Source: Eubacterium sp. AF16-48 (lineage in GTDB: Bacteria > Bacillota > Clostridia > Lachnospirales > Lachnospiraceae). Taken from it: DNA of 28,459 nucleotides. Where the stretch lies: positions 1-28,459 of the forward strand of contig NZ_QUHB01000012.1 in the NCBI RefSeq assembly GCF_003479405.1. The letters run 5' to 3'. A model generated the notes under the pieces. The model had not been told where the DNA came from. It did no database searches and worked only from the letters and a program-made list of their open reading frames with translations. The position numbers and the translations under genes were made by a program. Shown here one piece after another: positions 1-8,107 of this stretch; within the stretch, counting starts at the first letter, position 1, and each line of letters starts with the position of its first letter.

Positions 1-198
1 AAGGCAATTGATGACATGATGAATGACGCAAGAATGAGTGGGGAAGCATTAGGAGAAGCGAGAGGAAGAGAAACTGAACGTAAGATAATGCAGGAGAAGC
101 TGGATGAAAAGCAGAACCAAATAGAAAAAGAACGTAAAAGATATGAAAAAGAAATAGAGGAATTAAAGAGGCAGCTAGCCGAGAGGCAGACAGCCTAA
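1..198 (+). CDS. C-terminal end of an Rpn-family (PD-(D/E)XK) nuclease/transposase-like protein, cut by the window edge
   Basis: The reading frame is open from base 1 (K-A-I-D-D-M-M-N-D-A-R-M) to the TAA at 196-198, so the gene starts outside the window. The visible 65 residues are a Gly/Ala/Arg-rich hinge (EALGEARGRETERK) followed by a highly charged helix rich in K, E, Q and R that should form a coiled coil. This tail is typical of the Rpn / PD-(D/E)XK nuclease family common in Lachnospiraceae, which promotes recA-independent recombination and is often annotated as a putative transposase. The catalytic domain is not visible, so the assignment rests on the tail alone. A hairpin terminator follows directly. 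Confidence 0.6.
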   Translation, partial: KAIDDMMNDARMSGEALGEARGRETERKIMQEKLDEKQNQIEKERKRYEKEIEELKRQLAERQTA

Positions 199-202
199 TA
201 AG

Positions 203-234
203 AAGCCGGATGGTCAAGGACTGTCCGGCTTTTA
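203..234 (+). terminator. Rho-independent terminator after the Rpn-like gene
   Basis: An 8-bp perfect stem (AAGCCGGA at 203-210 with TCCGGCTT at 224-231) closes a 13-nt loop and runs into a short T tract, starting 4 bases after the stop codon. Confidence 0.75.
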
Positions 235-341
235 AGGTACAACGACCTAATAATAGGATGTATAAGAGTAGTAAGAAGGTGCGCCCTTAAAAATAAATAA
301 AAATTTCTATATCCGGTAACACTAAAATAAAAAGGATAAAA

Positions 342-485
342 ATGAAAGTAGTATTAATTGTTATAGGAATAATTATAGTGGTGTTAATTAATTTTGTATT
401 GTATTGCTGCTTAAGAGTAGCATCTAAAACAGATCAGCTATATGAAAAATTATCAATTTCTGAAAAAGAAGAACAGGAAAAATGA
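342..485 (+). CDS. Small single-pass membrane protein (47 aa), unknown function
   Basis: ATG at 342 is preceded by AAAGGA at 331-336 and the frame runs 47 codons to TGA at 483-485. Residues 2-21 form one hydrophobic helix (VVLIVIGIIIVVLINFVLY), followed by a Cys-Cys pair and R-V-A-S-K, then a short acidic tail rich in Glu and Lys. This is the shape of a small single-span membrane protein with the tail probably in the cytoplasm. It stands alone between the Rpn-like gene and the GH43 leader. I do not know a function. The clean hydrophobic/charged partition and the ribosome binding site argue for a real gene rather than a chance ORF. Confidence 0.55.
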   Translation: MKVVLIVIGIIIVVLINFVLYCCLRVASKTDQLYEKLSISEKEEQEK

Positions 486-734
486 AATGAAGAAATAAAT
501 ATAAAATAAAAAATATTTAGTCAAAATTCACTAAAAAGTAAAGATTAATAGAAAAAATCCGTCTATTTGTATAATTTTTTTATAGAAAAACTCATTGTAT
601 TAATATATAATTGGCTGGTAAGGTTGCGTTATATTAGAGAGAAAAAATCCTGCATATATGCAGGTGGGTGTTGTACACCATATAAAATAATTATATAGAG
701 AGGAGGAGTTGGCAGGAACGCCAATGAGTAAAGG
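486..734 (+). promoter_or_regulatory. AT-rich leader region of the GH43 gene with two small hairpins
   Basis: This stretch contains candidate -10 boxes (TATAAT at 570-575 and 606-611) without convincing -35 boxes. It then has two perfect small hairpins: CCTGCA-TATA-TGCAGG at 649-664 and GGTGT-TGT-ACACC at 667-679. A strong AGGAGG follows at 701-706, too far (28 nt) from the GH43 ATG at 735. A five-codon frame ATG-AGT-AAA-GGA-TGA (724-738) has its own AGGA at 714-717, and its stop overlaps the GH43 start. Confidence 0.35.
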
Positions 735-3170
735 ATGAAAAAAGGAAGGAAAGGGTTAGCGGCTTTATTGGTTATGGTAATGGTTATTACCATGATGGGG
801 GGATTTAATGCCGCACAGAAAACCGAAGTAAACGCTGATGAAAAAACTTACTATGCAGGTAATCCAATTATTACCAATATGTTTACGGCAGATCCATCTG
901 CCCATGTGTGGGAAAAGGATGGAAGAATTTACATTTATGCATCTCATGATATTTTCCCATCAAGAGGATGTGACTTAATGGACAAGTATCATGTATTTTC
1001 TTCAGATAACATGGTTACATGGAGAGATGAGGGAGAAATCCTTTCATCAGACGATGTATCATGGGGACGTGAAGAAGGTGGATTTATGTGGGCTCCGGAT
1101 GCAGCTTATGAAAACGGAACATATTATTTTTATTTCCCGCATCCAACAGGTTCAGGGGATGCGTGGAATAACACATGGAGAATCGGTATTGCAAAGAGCA
1201 ATAGCCCGGCAAGTGGATTTAAGTGTGCGGATGATGGTTATGTAAAGAAAAAAGATGGTTCACCTTATGTTACAGGTATTGATCCATGTATATTTAAAGA
1301 TGATGATGGTTCATACTATCTCTACACAGGTGGTGGAGCATCATGTTATGTGGCAAAAATGCAGTCTGATATGCAGACATTAGCAGAGGAGCCGGTTAGA
1401 ATTGACCAGACACTTACAGATTTCCATGAAGGTATGTGGGTATTTAAGAAAGATGGTCTTTACTATGCAATGTATGCAGACAATACAGCAGGTCAGAACC
1501 TTATGAGATATTCAACTGCTAATTCACCATACGGACCATGGAAAGAGGGTGGAATTGTTCTTGAAGGAACAGGTTGTGATACAACTCATGGCTCTATAAC
1601 AGAATATAAGGGTCATTGGTATCTTTTCTATCACAATTGTGAAATTTCAGGAAATGGAACATTACGTTCAGTATGTATTGATGAGGTTAAGTTCAACAGT
1701 GACGGTTCTATTCAGACTGTAAAACAGACAAAAGAAGGTGTTGCTAACGTAGATTATGTTAATCCGGCAGATGTAGCGGGAAGCAACAGCAGTCCGGATC
1801 CTGCTAAATTTACAGAGAAGACAGATTATAGTATTGCAAATGCACAAATTGGTGGTGGAGCCACAAGAGGCGGGGATGCCATTGAAAACCTTCATTATGA
1901 AGGCTCATATGTTGAGTGGAATAATGTAAACGGAGGAAAAGGCGGTCAGGCTATGCTTACCGTATACTATGGAACACCGGATGGAGCTACTGCATTGGTA
2001 AAAAGTTCAGGTGACAAGGCAGGTGACGGCTATTTCCTGAAATTTAACAAGACTACCGGATGGGGTGATTATTCAGGCGTGGCTACATGTTTCATTGACT
2101 TAAATCCGGGAACTAATAATACAGTTAAGCTTATATGTGGCATGGGTGGTGTAAACATTACCGGAATGTCTATTTCATTACCTGACCAAAACGCACCACA
2201 GGAAACAACCCTGGCACCGACACAGAAGCCTACAGAGAAACCTACTGAAGCACCAACTCAGGCACCTGAGTATGGTAAGTGTGATTTGGTTGTTACTGAT
2301 ATTGATACAGAGAAGAATTACTATACAGGAGAAGAAGCAGTATTTACTGTTACGATTAAAAATCAGGGTACAGCAACCAGTGCATCAAATACAAAGCATG
2401 GTGTTGCACTTTCCGTAGATGGACAGGTCGTTAACTGGTGTGATACATTCTTCGGACCGTTGAAACCGGGAGAAGAGGTTACTGTTTCCATGAATGGAGG
2501 ACCAAATACCAAGAAATCATGGACGGTTGTTTCAGGTACACATACAGTTTCTGCTCATGTAAATGATACAAGAGATGTTGATGAGTCAGACACAAGCAAC
2601 AATATATTCTCAAAGACTATGACATTTACAGATAAACCGGCTAAGTCAGCGGATATCAGAGTAGATGGATATCAGATTAGTACAACTCTTGGTGGATTTA
2701 GAACAGTTTATTCAGTAAGTGATCCTAATGCAGAAGTTGAAAGCTTAGGTTTAGTATATGGACTTTCAAGTTATGTTTCAGAAAGTGATATGGTTGTAGG
2801 AAGCAGCAATAACAAGGTGTTTGATTATGCAGCAACTGAAAAGGGACGTATGGATATGTCTATTAACGGAGATGAAGACTATGAAAGTTATACTATGACA
2901 TTACAGTTTGATAAGCAGCAGGTAGCTTTCTTAAGTGAAAAGATGTCAGTTCGTGCTTATGCAAAATTAAAAGATGGCTCAGTTATTTACAGCAAGACAC
3001 AGAGCACATCAATTTATGATACAGCAGATTACTTGTATAAGAATTTAATGATGAACACTTTAAGTGCACACAATTACCTGTTCAATAACATTTTATCTGT
3101 TGTTACACCATCTTATAAGGAAATTGATTACAACTGGAACAGTGCCGTTGTTACTCCTAATGAGATTTAA
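735..3170 (+). CDS. Secreted glycoside hydrolase family 43 enzyme with CBM-like and CARDB domains
   Basis: An 811-aa exported enzyme, probably an arabinofuranosidase or xylosidase that trims plant hemicellulose outside the cell. A signal peptide covers residues 1-35 (MKK, hydrophobic core, cleavage near VNA-DEK). The GH43 five-blade propeller spans about 40-335 with the three family carboxylates visible: D53 (TADPS, base), D183 (GIDP, pKa modulator) and E232 (FHEGM, acid). A beta-sandwich carbohydrate-binding-like module follows (about 365-483), then a Thr/Pro linker (487-512), a CARDB domain (about 515-630) and a C-terminal domain of about 170 residues that I cannot name. There is no LPXTG or dockerin. 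The start sits on ATGA, overlapping a micro-ORF stop, with only AAAGG immediately before it. Exact substrate cannot be read from the sequence. Confidence 0.92.
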   Translation: MKKGRKGLAALLVMVMVITMMGGFNAAQKTEVNADEKTYYAGNPIITNMFTADPSAHVWEKDGRIYIYASHDIFPSRGCDLMDKYHVFSSDNMVTWRDEGEILSSDDVSWGREEGGFMWAPDAAYENGTYYFYFPHPTGSGDAWNNTWRIGIAKSNSPASGFKCADDGYVKKKDGSPYVTGIDPCIFKDDDGSYYLYTGGGASCYVAKMQSDMQTLAEEPVRIDQTLTDFHEGMWVFKKDGLYYAMYADNTAGQNLMRYSTANSPYGPWKEGGIVLEGTGCDTTHGSITEYKGHWYLFYHNCEISGNGTLRSVCIDEVKFNSDGSIQTVKQTKEGVANVDYVNPADVAGSNSSPDPAKFTEKTDYSIANAQIGGGATRGGDAIENLHYEGSYVEWNNVNGGKGGQAMLTVYYGTPDGATALVKSSGDKAGDGYFLKFNKTTGWGDYSGVATCFIDLNPGTNNTVKLICGMGGVNITGMSISLPDQNAPQETTLAPTQKPTEKPTEAPTQAPEYGKCDLVVTDIDTEKNYYTGEEAVFTVTIKNQGTATSASNTKHGVALSVDGQVVNWCDTFFGPLKPGEEVTVSMNGGPNTKKSWTVVSGTHTVSAHVNDTRDVDESDTSNNIFSKTMTFTDKPAKSADIRVDGYQISTTLGGFRTVYSVSDPNAEVESLGLVYGLSSYVSESDMVVGSSNNKVFDYAATEKGRMDMSINGDEDYESYTMTLQFDKQQVAFLSEKMSVRAYAKLKDGSVIYSKTQSTSIYDTADYLYKNLMMNTLSAHNYLFNNILSVVTPSYKEIDYNWNSAVVTPNEI

Positions 3171-3197
3171 TTGAAATATTCGGGAGGATAGATATTG

Positions 3198-3335
3198 ATG
3201 AAGAAGAAAATAATATCCTTTCTTATGGTAATGGTTATATGCCTTACAATGCCCGGATGCTTTGATATGGCACCGGGTGGAGGTAAGGTTAAGGCAGCAG
3301 ATATTTATTATGCAAAATCGTTGCATAATAAATAA
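3198..3335 (+). CDS. 45-aa signal-peptide-only ORF: degraded copy of a secreted protein or a secreted short peptide
   Basis: ATG at 3198 follows CGGGAGG (3181-3187). The product is a signal peptide (MKKKIISFLMVMVICLTMPG...) with a possible cleavage site VKA-AD, leaving only about a dozen residues (ADIYYAKSLHNK) before TAA at 3333. Its layout resembles the start of the GH43 protein just upstream: MKK, an LVMVMVI-like core, and a final Val/Lys-Ala-Asp...TyrTyrAla. It may therefore be the stub of a second secreted hydrolase whose body was deleted. The good ribosome binding site and the terminator right behind it also allow a real exported peptide. No function assigned. Confidence 0.45.
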   Translation: MKKKIISFLMVMVICLTMPGCFDMAPGGGKVKAADIYYAKSLHNK

Positions 3336-3343
3336 TATTAATA

Positions 3344-3378
3344 AAAAGGGCATGTCACATATGTGGTATGTCCTTTTT
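3344..3378 (+). terminator. Rho-independent terminator after the GH43 / small ORF unit
   Basis: Arms AAAAAGGGCAT and ATGTCCTTTTTT (one G-U pair) enclose an inner CACAT/ATGTG stem, and the right arm ends in a run of six T. It lies 9 bases after the small ORF. Confidence 0.75.
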
Positions 3379-3417
3379 TAGAATAAAAATAATAACATTA
3401 ATAAGTGGGCAGTTCCT

Positions 3418-3445
3418 TTGTATATTTAAAAATATATGTTATAAT
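3418..3445 (+). promoter_or_regulatory. Sigma-A-type promoter of the flavoprotein gene
   Basis: TTGTAT (3418-3423), 16-bp spacer, then TATAAT (3440-3445) with an extended -10 TGT just before it. Transcription would start near 3452, about 80 nt before the gene. Confidence 0.55.
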
Positions 3446-3530
3446 GATTTAGTTGTATAAATACAATAAAATAATAAGGGAAAAGAACTCATATTTATGT
3501 CTATTCAAAATAACCGGAGGTTAGATTTAA

Positions 3531-4151
3531 ATGAAAGTATTAATGTTTAATGGAAGTCCAAAAGCTAATGGATGTACATATACGGCACTTTGTGAGATGG
3601 CAAAGGTTTTACAGGAAGAAGGAATTGAAACAGAGATAATGCATGTAGGAGGCAAACCACTGGGAGGCTGTATGGGCTGTGGCGGATGTGGCACTACAGG
3701 AGAATGCGTGTATGGAGGAGTGGTAGTTGAGGCAGCTAAAAAGCTTGAACAGGCAGACGCAGTGGTATTTGGTAGTCCGGTACATTATGCCTCTATTAGT
3801 GGAAACATGATGGGATTTCTTCACAGATTATCATGGAGTGCGGGAAAGTATCTTAAATATAAACCTGCTGCAATGGTGGTAAGTGCAAGACGTGCCGGCA
3901 CAACCAGTGCATTAGATGAAATTGCCAAAATACCTGAATTTTTCCATATGCCACTAATTAATGGAAATTACTGGCCTATGGTTCATGGCAGCACCCCGGA
4001 AGATGTTAAAAGGGATGAAGAGGGCCTTCAGATTGTAAGAAATATTGCAAGAAATATGGCATGGATTTTAAAATGCATTGAGGCAGGAAAGGAAAAGGGA
4101 ATAGTACATCCGGAACCGGAGGCCCAAATTAGAACAAATTTCATAAAATAG
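3531..4151 (+). CDS. Iron-sulfur flavoprotein / NADPH-dependent FMN reductase family
   Basis: A 206-aa flavodoxin-fold protein expected to bind FMN and shuttle electrons in the cytoplasm. The N-terminal beta strand and phosphate loop MKVLMFNGSPKANG (1-14) is the FMN-binding signature. A cysteine cluster C47-X2-C50-X2-C53-X5-C59 follows, the compact spacing that carries the Fe-S cluster in archaeal and clostridial Isf proteins. A second flavin contact is FGSPVHYASISGNM (about 80-93). Length fits the family. The start has CGGAGG 11 nt upstream, and its own promoter lies at 3418-3445. Family members reduce quinones, O2 or peroxide; the substrate here is not known. No terminator separates it from the lepB promoter. 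Confidence 0.88.
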   Translation: MKVLMFNGSPKANGCTYTALCEMAKVLQEEGIETEIMHVGGKPLGGCMGCGGCGTTGECVYGGVVVEAAKKLEQADAVVFGSPVHYASISGNMMGFLHRLSWSAGKYLKYKPAAMVVSARRAGTTSALDEIAKIPEFFHMPLINGNYWPMVHGSTPEDVKRDEEGLQIVRNIARNMAWILKCIEAGKEKGIVHPEPEAQIRTNFIK

Positions 4152-4205
4152 TATTAATTTTAACAAAATAGAGAATTTGTTAATAGAATTGTAACAGAAC
4201 ATTTA

Positions 4206-4234
4206 TTGCATATATATTCCATTGATTATATACT
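4206..4234 (+). promoter_or_regulatory. lepB promoter
   Basis: TTGCAT (4206-4211), 17-bp spacer, TATACT (4229-4234), with predicted transcription start near 4241. The promoter lies inside the upstream in-frame extension of the lepB reading frame, so translation must start downstream, at 4278. Confidence 0.6.
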
Positions 4235-4277
4235 AAAAAAGTCAAAAAAATTGGAAGACGAAAGGAAATGTGACGGA

Positions 4278-4985
4278 ATGGAAGATAACAGAAATTACCA
4301 ATCAGAAGAGGTAGAAGATGAAAATCTGATGGACGACGTGATTGTTAACCCGGCAGATGATTCAGTTAAGGAGAACGGAAAGCCTCGAAAGAAACAGGAA
4401 AGTGAACCTATTAATGTAAAGAAGGAGATTTTCAGCTGGATTAGAATAATTGTTGTGGCAGTGGTTATTGCCTTTGTTATAAACAATTTTATTATTATGA
4501 ATGCCAACGTTCCTACAGGTTCTATGATGAATACAATAATGAAAGGGGACCGCATGATTGGACTTAGAACATCATATTGGCTCTCAGATCCTAAGAGAGG
4601 AGACATTGTTATTTTTATCAATCCTGATTATGATGAAAACAGTCCTAAGGATGAGAAGTACTACGTAAAGAGAGTAATTGGACTTCCGGGAGAGAAAGTA
4701 ACTATTAAGGATGCAAAAATTTATATCAACGATTCAGATAAACCATTAGATGAACCGTACCTTCCGGAAGAATGGGTATATGTAAATGGTTCAGATGAAG
4801 AGTTGACATATCAGGTTCCGGAGGGATGTTATTTCATGCTTGGTGATAACAGAAATAACTCCAGTGATGCAAGATTCTGGAACAATACGTACTTAAAGCG
4901 TGAGAATGTAATTGCAAAAGCAGTATTTAAGTATTGGCCTTGGGATCACAAGGGATTATTTGAAAAAGTAGACTATGCACAGTAA
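4278..4985 (+). CDS. lepB: Signal peptidase I
   Basis: A 235-aa membrane-anchored serine protease that cleaves signal peptides from exported proteins on the outer face of the membrane. An acidic cytoplasmic N-terminus (about 50 residues) precedes one transmembrane helix (about 55-74, IRIIVVAVVIAFVINNFIIM). The peptidase S26 motifs follow: catalytic Ser82 in PTGSMMNT, catalytic Lys131 in YYVKRVIGLPGE, and the GDNRNNSSDAR box. The frame is open 24 codons further upstream from an ATG at 4206, but a good promoter occupies that stretch, so ATG 4278 is preferred; its ribosome binding site (AAAGGA) is rather distant. It would process exported proteins such as the GH43 and surface proteins seen here. 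Confidence 0.93.
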   Translation: MEDNRNYQSEEVEDENLMDDVIVNPADDSVKENGKPRKKQESEPINVKKEIFSWIRIIVVAVVIAFVINNFIIMNANVPTGSMMNTIMKGDRMIGLRTSYWLSDPKRGDIVIFINPDYDENSPKDEKYYVKRVIGLPGEKVTIKDAKIYINDSDKPLDEPYLPEEWVYVNGSDEELTYQVPEGCYFMLGDNRNNSSDARFWNNTYLKRENVIAKAVFKYWPWDHKGLFEKVDYAQ

Positions 4986-5041
4986 TGTGTGGTAGTGTTG
5001 TGCTGAATAATGGTTGCCATAGATATGTGGTAGCACTGAAT

Positions 5042-5080
5042 AAATGGCTGTCGCTAAGATGCGGCGGTCATTTGTTATAT
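5042..5080 (+). terminator. Probable terminator between lepB and the convergent GNAT gene
   Basis: A 12-bp stem with several G-U pairs (AATGGCTGTCGC with GCGGCGGTCATT, loop TAAGAT) is followed by an interrupted T tract (TTTGTTATATT). The weak T tract lowers confidence. Bases 4985-5040 hold an imperfect direct repeat (TGTGGTAG...CTGAATAA) of no clear role. Confidence 0.45.
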
Positions 5081-5163
5081 TAGAATATTTGGGGGCTGGT
5101 ACCATTGAAAAATAGGAAAAACAAATATCAACTATTATCAACTATTAAAACATAGCCTAAAAA

Positions 5164-6027
5164 CTACATTTCATATATTTCAGCGCTGTCAACTACCACA
5201 AACCCCAGTTTCTTATACAGTGAAATGGCAGGTTTGTTGTCACCACTTACATGAAGCAAAACATATGTGTGGTCTTTGGACAAATAAGAAATTACAGCAT
5301 CAAGCATTTTAAAGCCGTACCCCATACCACGGTATTTATCAAAAACCAGAACATCATGAATACATACAGTCCTGTCATTAAACAATTCAATAAGGCAGCT
5401 GCCAACAGTTGCACCCTGTGAGACCATTTCAAATTTAACACTTTGAGTGGTACTTTCTAAATTCCCGTCAACTATCTTCACATATTTAGGAAGTGTTTTG
5501 TAACAGGCACTAGATAATGAAAACTTCATCATATATTCAGTGGCAGTTTTTTCAAAGCCTAAATGAGACAAAACAGCACAACCGGTAGAATTCTTGGAAT
5601 TTAACATTGCTGAAATATAAAAGTCATTATAATCAGTTAAAAATGAGTCTAAAAGAGATGACATTAAATTTAGTTTTCTGTACTTCGGAAGAACATATCC
5701 ACAAATATCAACAATTTCATTATTATAGAAGTCAGCACTTAAAAATCCTACTGTTTTTCCCTCATGTACGCCATAGTACAAAACAGGTAACGGATTAACC
5801 CGATTTGAATCATCATATGAAACAGGTGAAGAGCTACCCGGGGTTGAACCATTACATAAAACCGATTCGGAATCATCACATGAAACAGATAACGCCTCAT
5901 TTTCTCCGAAAAACAGTTGGGGAATATATTGATTTTCGTTTTTGCAGATTTCATAAATATTGGTGCAAATTTCCCTTAAATCCTTTGAAATAGCATAACT
6001 TTTTTTCATGTCAAATATAAATGTCAT
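5164..6027 (-). CDS. GNAT-family N-acetyltransferase with two GNAT-like halves
   Basis: A 287-aa cytoplasmic protein. The C-terminal half (about 190-287) is a typical GNAT domain: strand IHDVLVF, the acetyl-CoA loop RGMGYG in place of the Q/RxxGxG/A motif, and the closing LHVSGDNKPAISLYKKLGF. The N-terminal half (about 85-170, VGFLSADF...DICGYVLPKYRKLNLMSSLL...NSKNSTGCAVLSHLGFEK) is a weaker, older-looking copy, giving a tandem arrangement. Between residues about 45 and 77 lies a Ser/Asp-rich insert made of short repeats (SCDDSES, SYDDSNR) encoded by a degenerate 32-bp DNA repeat. On the minus strand AAAGGGG lies 8-10 nt before ATG, and an extended -10 TGG-TATAAT is at 6104-6109. Acceptor substrate unknown. 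Confidence 0.85.
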   Translation of the reverse strand: MTFIFDMKKSYAISKDLREICTNIYEICKNENQYIPQLFFGENEALSVSCDDSESVLCNGSTPGSSSPVSYDDSNRVNPLPVLYYGVHEGKTVGFLSADFYNNEIVDICGYVLPKYRKLNLMSSLLDSFLTDYNDFYISAMLNSKNSTGCAVLSHLGFEKTATEYMMKFSLSSACYKTLPKYVKIVDGNLESTTQSVKFEMVSQGATVGSCLIELFNDRTVCIHDVLVFDKYRGMGYGFKMLDAVISYLSKDHTYVLLHVSGDNKPAISLYKKLGFVVVDSAEIYEM

Positions 6028-6226
6028 AACAGAACCCCTTTCCCGAAAAAACGACGAATGTTAAATAAAAATATGTTTAAACGGTGTCACTTAAATTGGT
6101 TTGATTATACCAAATGCAATAGAAAAAATACAGTATATGTGGTATAGTGGGAAAGCAAAAGGTTAATATTATTAGATAAATACCATTGGATAAAAATTAC
6201 AAAATAAAGGTTTTATGGAGAGTGTT

Positions 6227-7129
6227 ATGTTGAAAATAGGTTCACATGTTAAGATGAGTGGCAAGGATATGCTTCTTGGCTCGGCGAAGGAGGCAAAATC
6301 CTATGGAGCAAATGTTTTTATGGCATATACCGGTGCACCTCAAAATACCAAAAGAAAAGATGTAAGTGAATTAAAGATAAAAGAAGCATGGGAATATATG
6401 CAAAAAAACGGCATTGAAGATATTATAATTCATGCACCATATATTATTAATTTAGGCAATACCATTAAGCCTGAAACCTATGAAATTGCAGAAAAGTTTT
6501 TGGCTACGGAATTAGACAGAACGGAAAAAATGGGAAGTAAGGTTATGGTTTTACATCCCGGCTCCCACGTTGGAGCAGGTGTTGACGCAGGAATTAAGCA
6601 GATAATAAATGGCATAAACAATGTACTTAGCAGAGACACAAAGGCATATATAGCATTAGAGACCATGGCAGGAAAAGGAAGCGAGATAGGCAGAAACTTT
6701 GAGGAAATTGCAAGAATTTATGATGGCGTAAAATATAACGATAAGCTCCGTGTCTGCTTTGACACATGCCATGTAAACGATAGTGGATATGATTTGGTAA
6801 ATGATTTAAGTGGAACATTTGAGAAATTCGACAAAGTAATAGGAACTGACCAGATTGCGGTTTTTCATATTAATGACAGCAAAAATCCCTGTGGTGCAGC
6901 AAAAGACAGACACGAAAACATTGGCTTTGGAAACATAGGATTTGAAACTCTTAAGGAAATTGTCTATATGAAGGAATTTGAAAATATTCCAAAAATTCTA
7001 GAGACCCCATATATTAAGGATCCGGATAACGATAAAAAATCCTATGCACCCTACAAATTTGAGATAGAAATGTTAAAGCAGAGAGAATTAAATCCTAATT
7101 TGCAAAAAGAGGTTATTGAAAATGAATAG
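6227..7129 (+). CDS. nfo: Deoxyribonuclease IV (AP endonuclease IV)
   Basis: A 300-aa zinc enzyme that cuts DNA 5' of abasic sites in base excision repair. Metal-ligand motifs of the TIM barrel appear in order: [56 protein letters not shown] and ILETPY. Length matches the Bacillus-type enzyme. An in-frame ATG lies at 6215, but TGGAG at 6216-6220 is positioned as the ribosome binding site for ATG 6227, and family members begin MLKIGSH, so 6227 is chosen. It heads an operon: its stop overlaps the start of the next gene. Confidence 0.95.
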   Translation: MLKIGSHVKMSGKDMLLGSAKEAKSYGANVFMAYTGAPQNTKRKDVSELKIKEAWEYMQKNGIEDIIIHAPYIINLGNTIKPETYEIAEKFLATELDRTEKMGSKVMVLHPGSHVGAGVDAGIKQIINGINNVLSRDTKAYIALETMAGKGSEIGRNFEEIARIYDGVKYNDKLRVCFDTCHVNDSGYDLVNDLSGTFEKFDKVIGTDQIAVFHINDSKNPCGAAKDRHENIGFGNIGFETLKEIVYMKEFENIPKILETPYIKDPDNDKKSYAPYKFEIEMLKQRELNPNLQKEVIENE

Positions 7130-8069
7130 CTTGATTTATGGTTTAAATGCAACAGTTCCGGTTTTTCTGGTAATTGTTGTGGGATATTTACTTAAAAAAA
7201 TAGGCTGGATAAATGAAGGATTTATAAAGGCATCAAATAAAATTAACTTTACAATTACCCTGCCGGCTTTACTTATACAGGACATGATGAACAATGATTT
7301 TCTGCAGAAATTTGACGGAATGTATGTTGTATATTGTGCAGTGGTAACGTCAATATGTTTCTTCGCCACATGGGTTGGAGCTAAATTGCTGGTAAAGGAT
7401 AAAACAATTGTTGGTGAGTTTGTTCAGGCTTCATATCGAAGTAGTGCGGCAGTGTTAGGAGCCGCATTTGTGTTTAATATATATGGGGACACAGGAATGG
7501 TGCCTCTGATGATTTTAGGGGCGGTACCACTTTATAATGTTTATGCAGTTCTGGTTTTAACAGTGGAATGTCCGCAGAAAGGCGCAAGTCAGGATAAAAC
7601 CTTACTAACCACCTTAAAGGGAATAGTAACAAATCCTATTATTTTAAGTATTTTTGCCGGGGTTATTTTATCTGCAACAAAGGTGCAGTTCCCTAAAATA
7701 ATAGATAATACCATAGGAAATTTTGCAAGAATAGCCACTCCGTTGGCACTTTTGGCAATTGGTGGCAGTTTTGAATTTGGAAAGGCAATAAAAAAGGCAA
7801 AGCCTGTCATTGTTGCTACGTTTTTTAAACTTATAGGCTGGGCAATGGTATTTTTGCCAATAGCTGTGTGGTTAGGATACAGGGATGAGAAGCTGATGGC
7901 ACTGGTTATTATGCTGACATCCCCTACTACTCCAAGTTGTTACATAATGGCAAAAAGCATGAAATCAGAAGGAACTCTTACAAGCAGTGTTGTAGTGTTG
8001 ACAACCCTATGTTCTGCATTCACCCTGACCGCTATTATATTTGTATTAAAAAGCCTGGGATTATTGTAG
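7122..8069 (+). CDS. AEC-family transporter (auxin efflux carrier superfamily)
   Basis: A 315-aa integral membrane protein with about ten hydrophobic helices in two halves, the layout of the AEC family. That family exports organic anions such as malate in bacteria and auxin in plants. Family-like features are the N-terminal [21 protein letters not shown], the crossover-helix asparagine/proline stretches, and the C-terminal [14 protein letters not shown]. Start ATG 7122 overlaps the nfo stop by 8 nt (ATGAATAG), with AGAGG at 7108-7112; a TTG six bases earlier is possible but less likely. Translation is probably coupled to nfo. The substrate cannot be determined from sequence. Confidence 0.87.
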   Translation: MNSLIYGLNATVPVFLVIVVGYLLKKIGWINEGFIKASNKINFTITLPALLIQDMMNNDFLQKFDGMYVVYCAVVTSICFFATWVGAKLLVKDKTIVGEFVQASYRSSAAVLGAAFVFNIYGDTGMVPLMILGAVPLYNVYAVLVLTVECPQKGASQDKTLLTTLKGIVTNPIILSIFAGVILSATKVQFPKIIDNTIGNFARIATPLALLAIGGSFEFGKAIKKAKPVIVATFFKLIGWAMVFLPIAVWLGYRDEKLMALVIMLTSPTTPSCYIMAKSMKSEGTLTSSVVVLTTLCSAFTLTAIIFVLKSLGLL

Positions 8070-8107
8070 GATAGGGCATTAAATAAAATAGACGAGGAGG
8101 AAACCAA

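Noticed and set aside
3230..3266. Lipoprotein signal (lipobox) in the 45-aa ORF
   Set aside because: The Cys context L-T-M-P-G-C lacks the usual [LVI]-[ASTVI]-[GAS]-C pattern, so ordinary signal-peptidase cleavage at VKA-AD is more likely.
4206..4277. Longer N-terminus for signal peptidase I
   Set aside because: A TTGCAT-N17-TATACT promoter sits in this stretch and would place transcription start after the upstream ATG.
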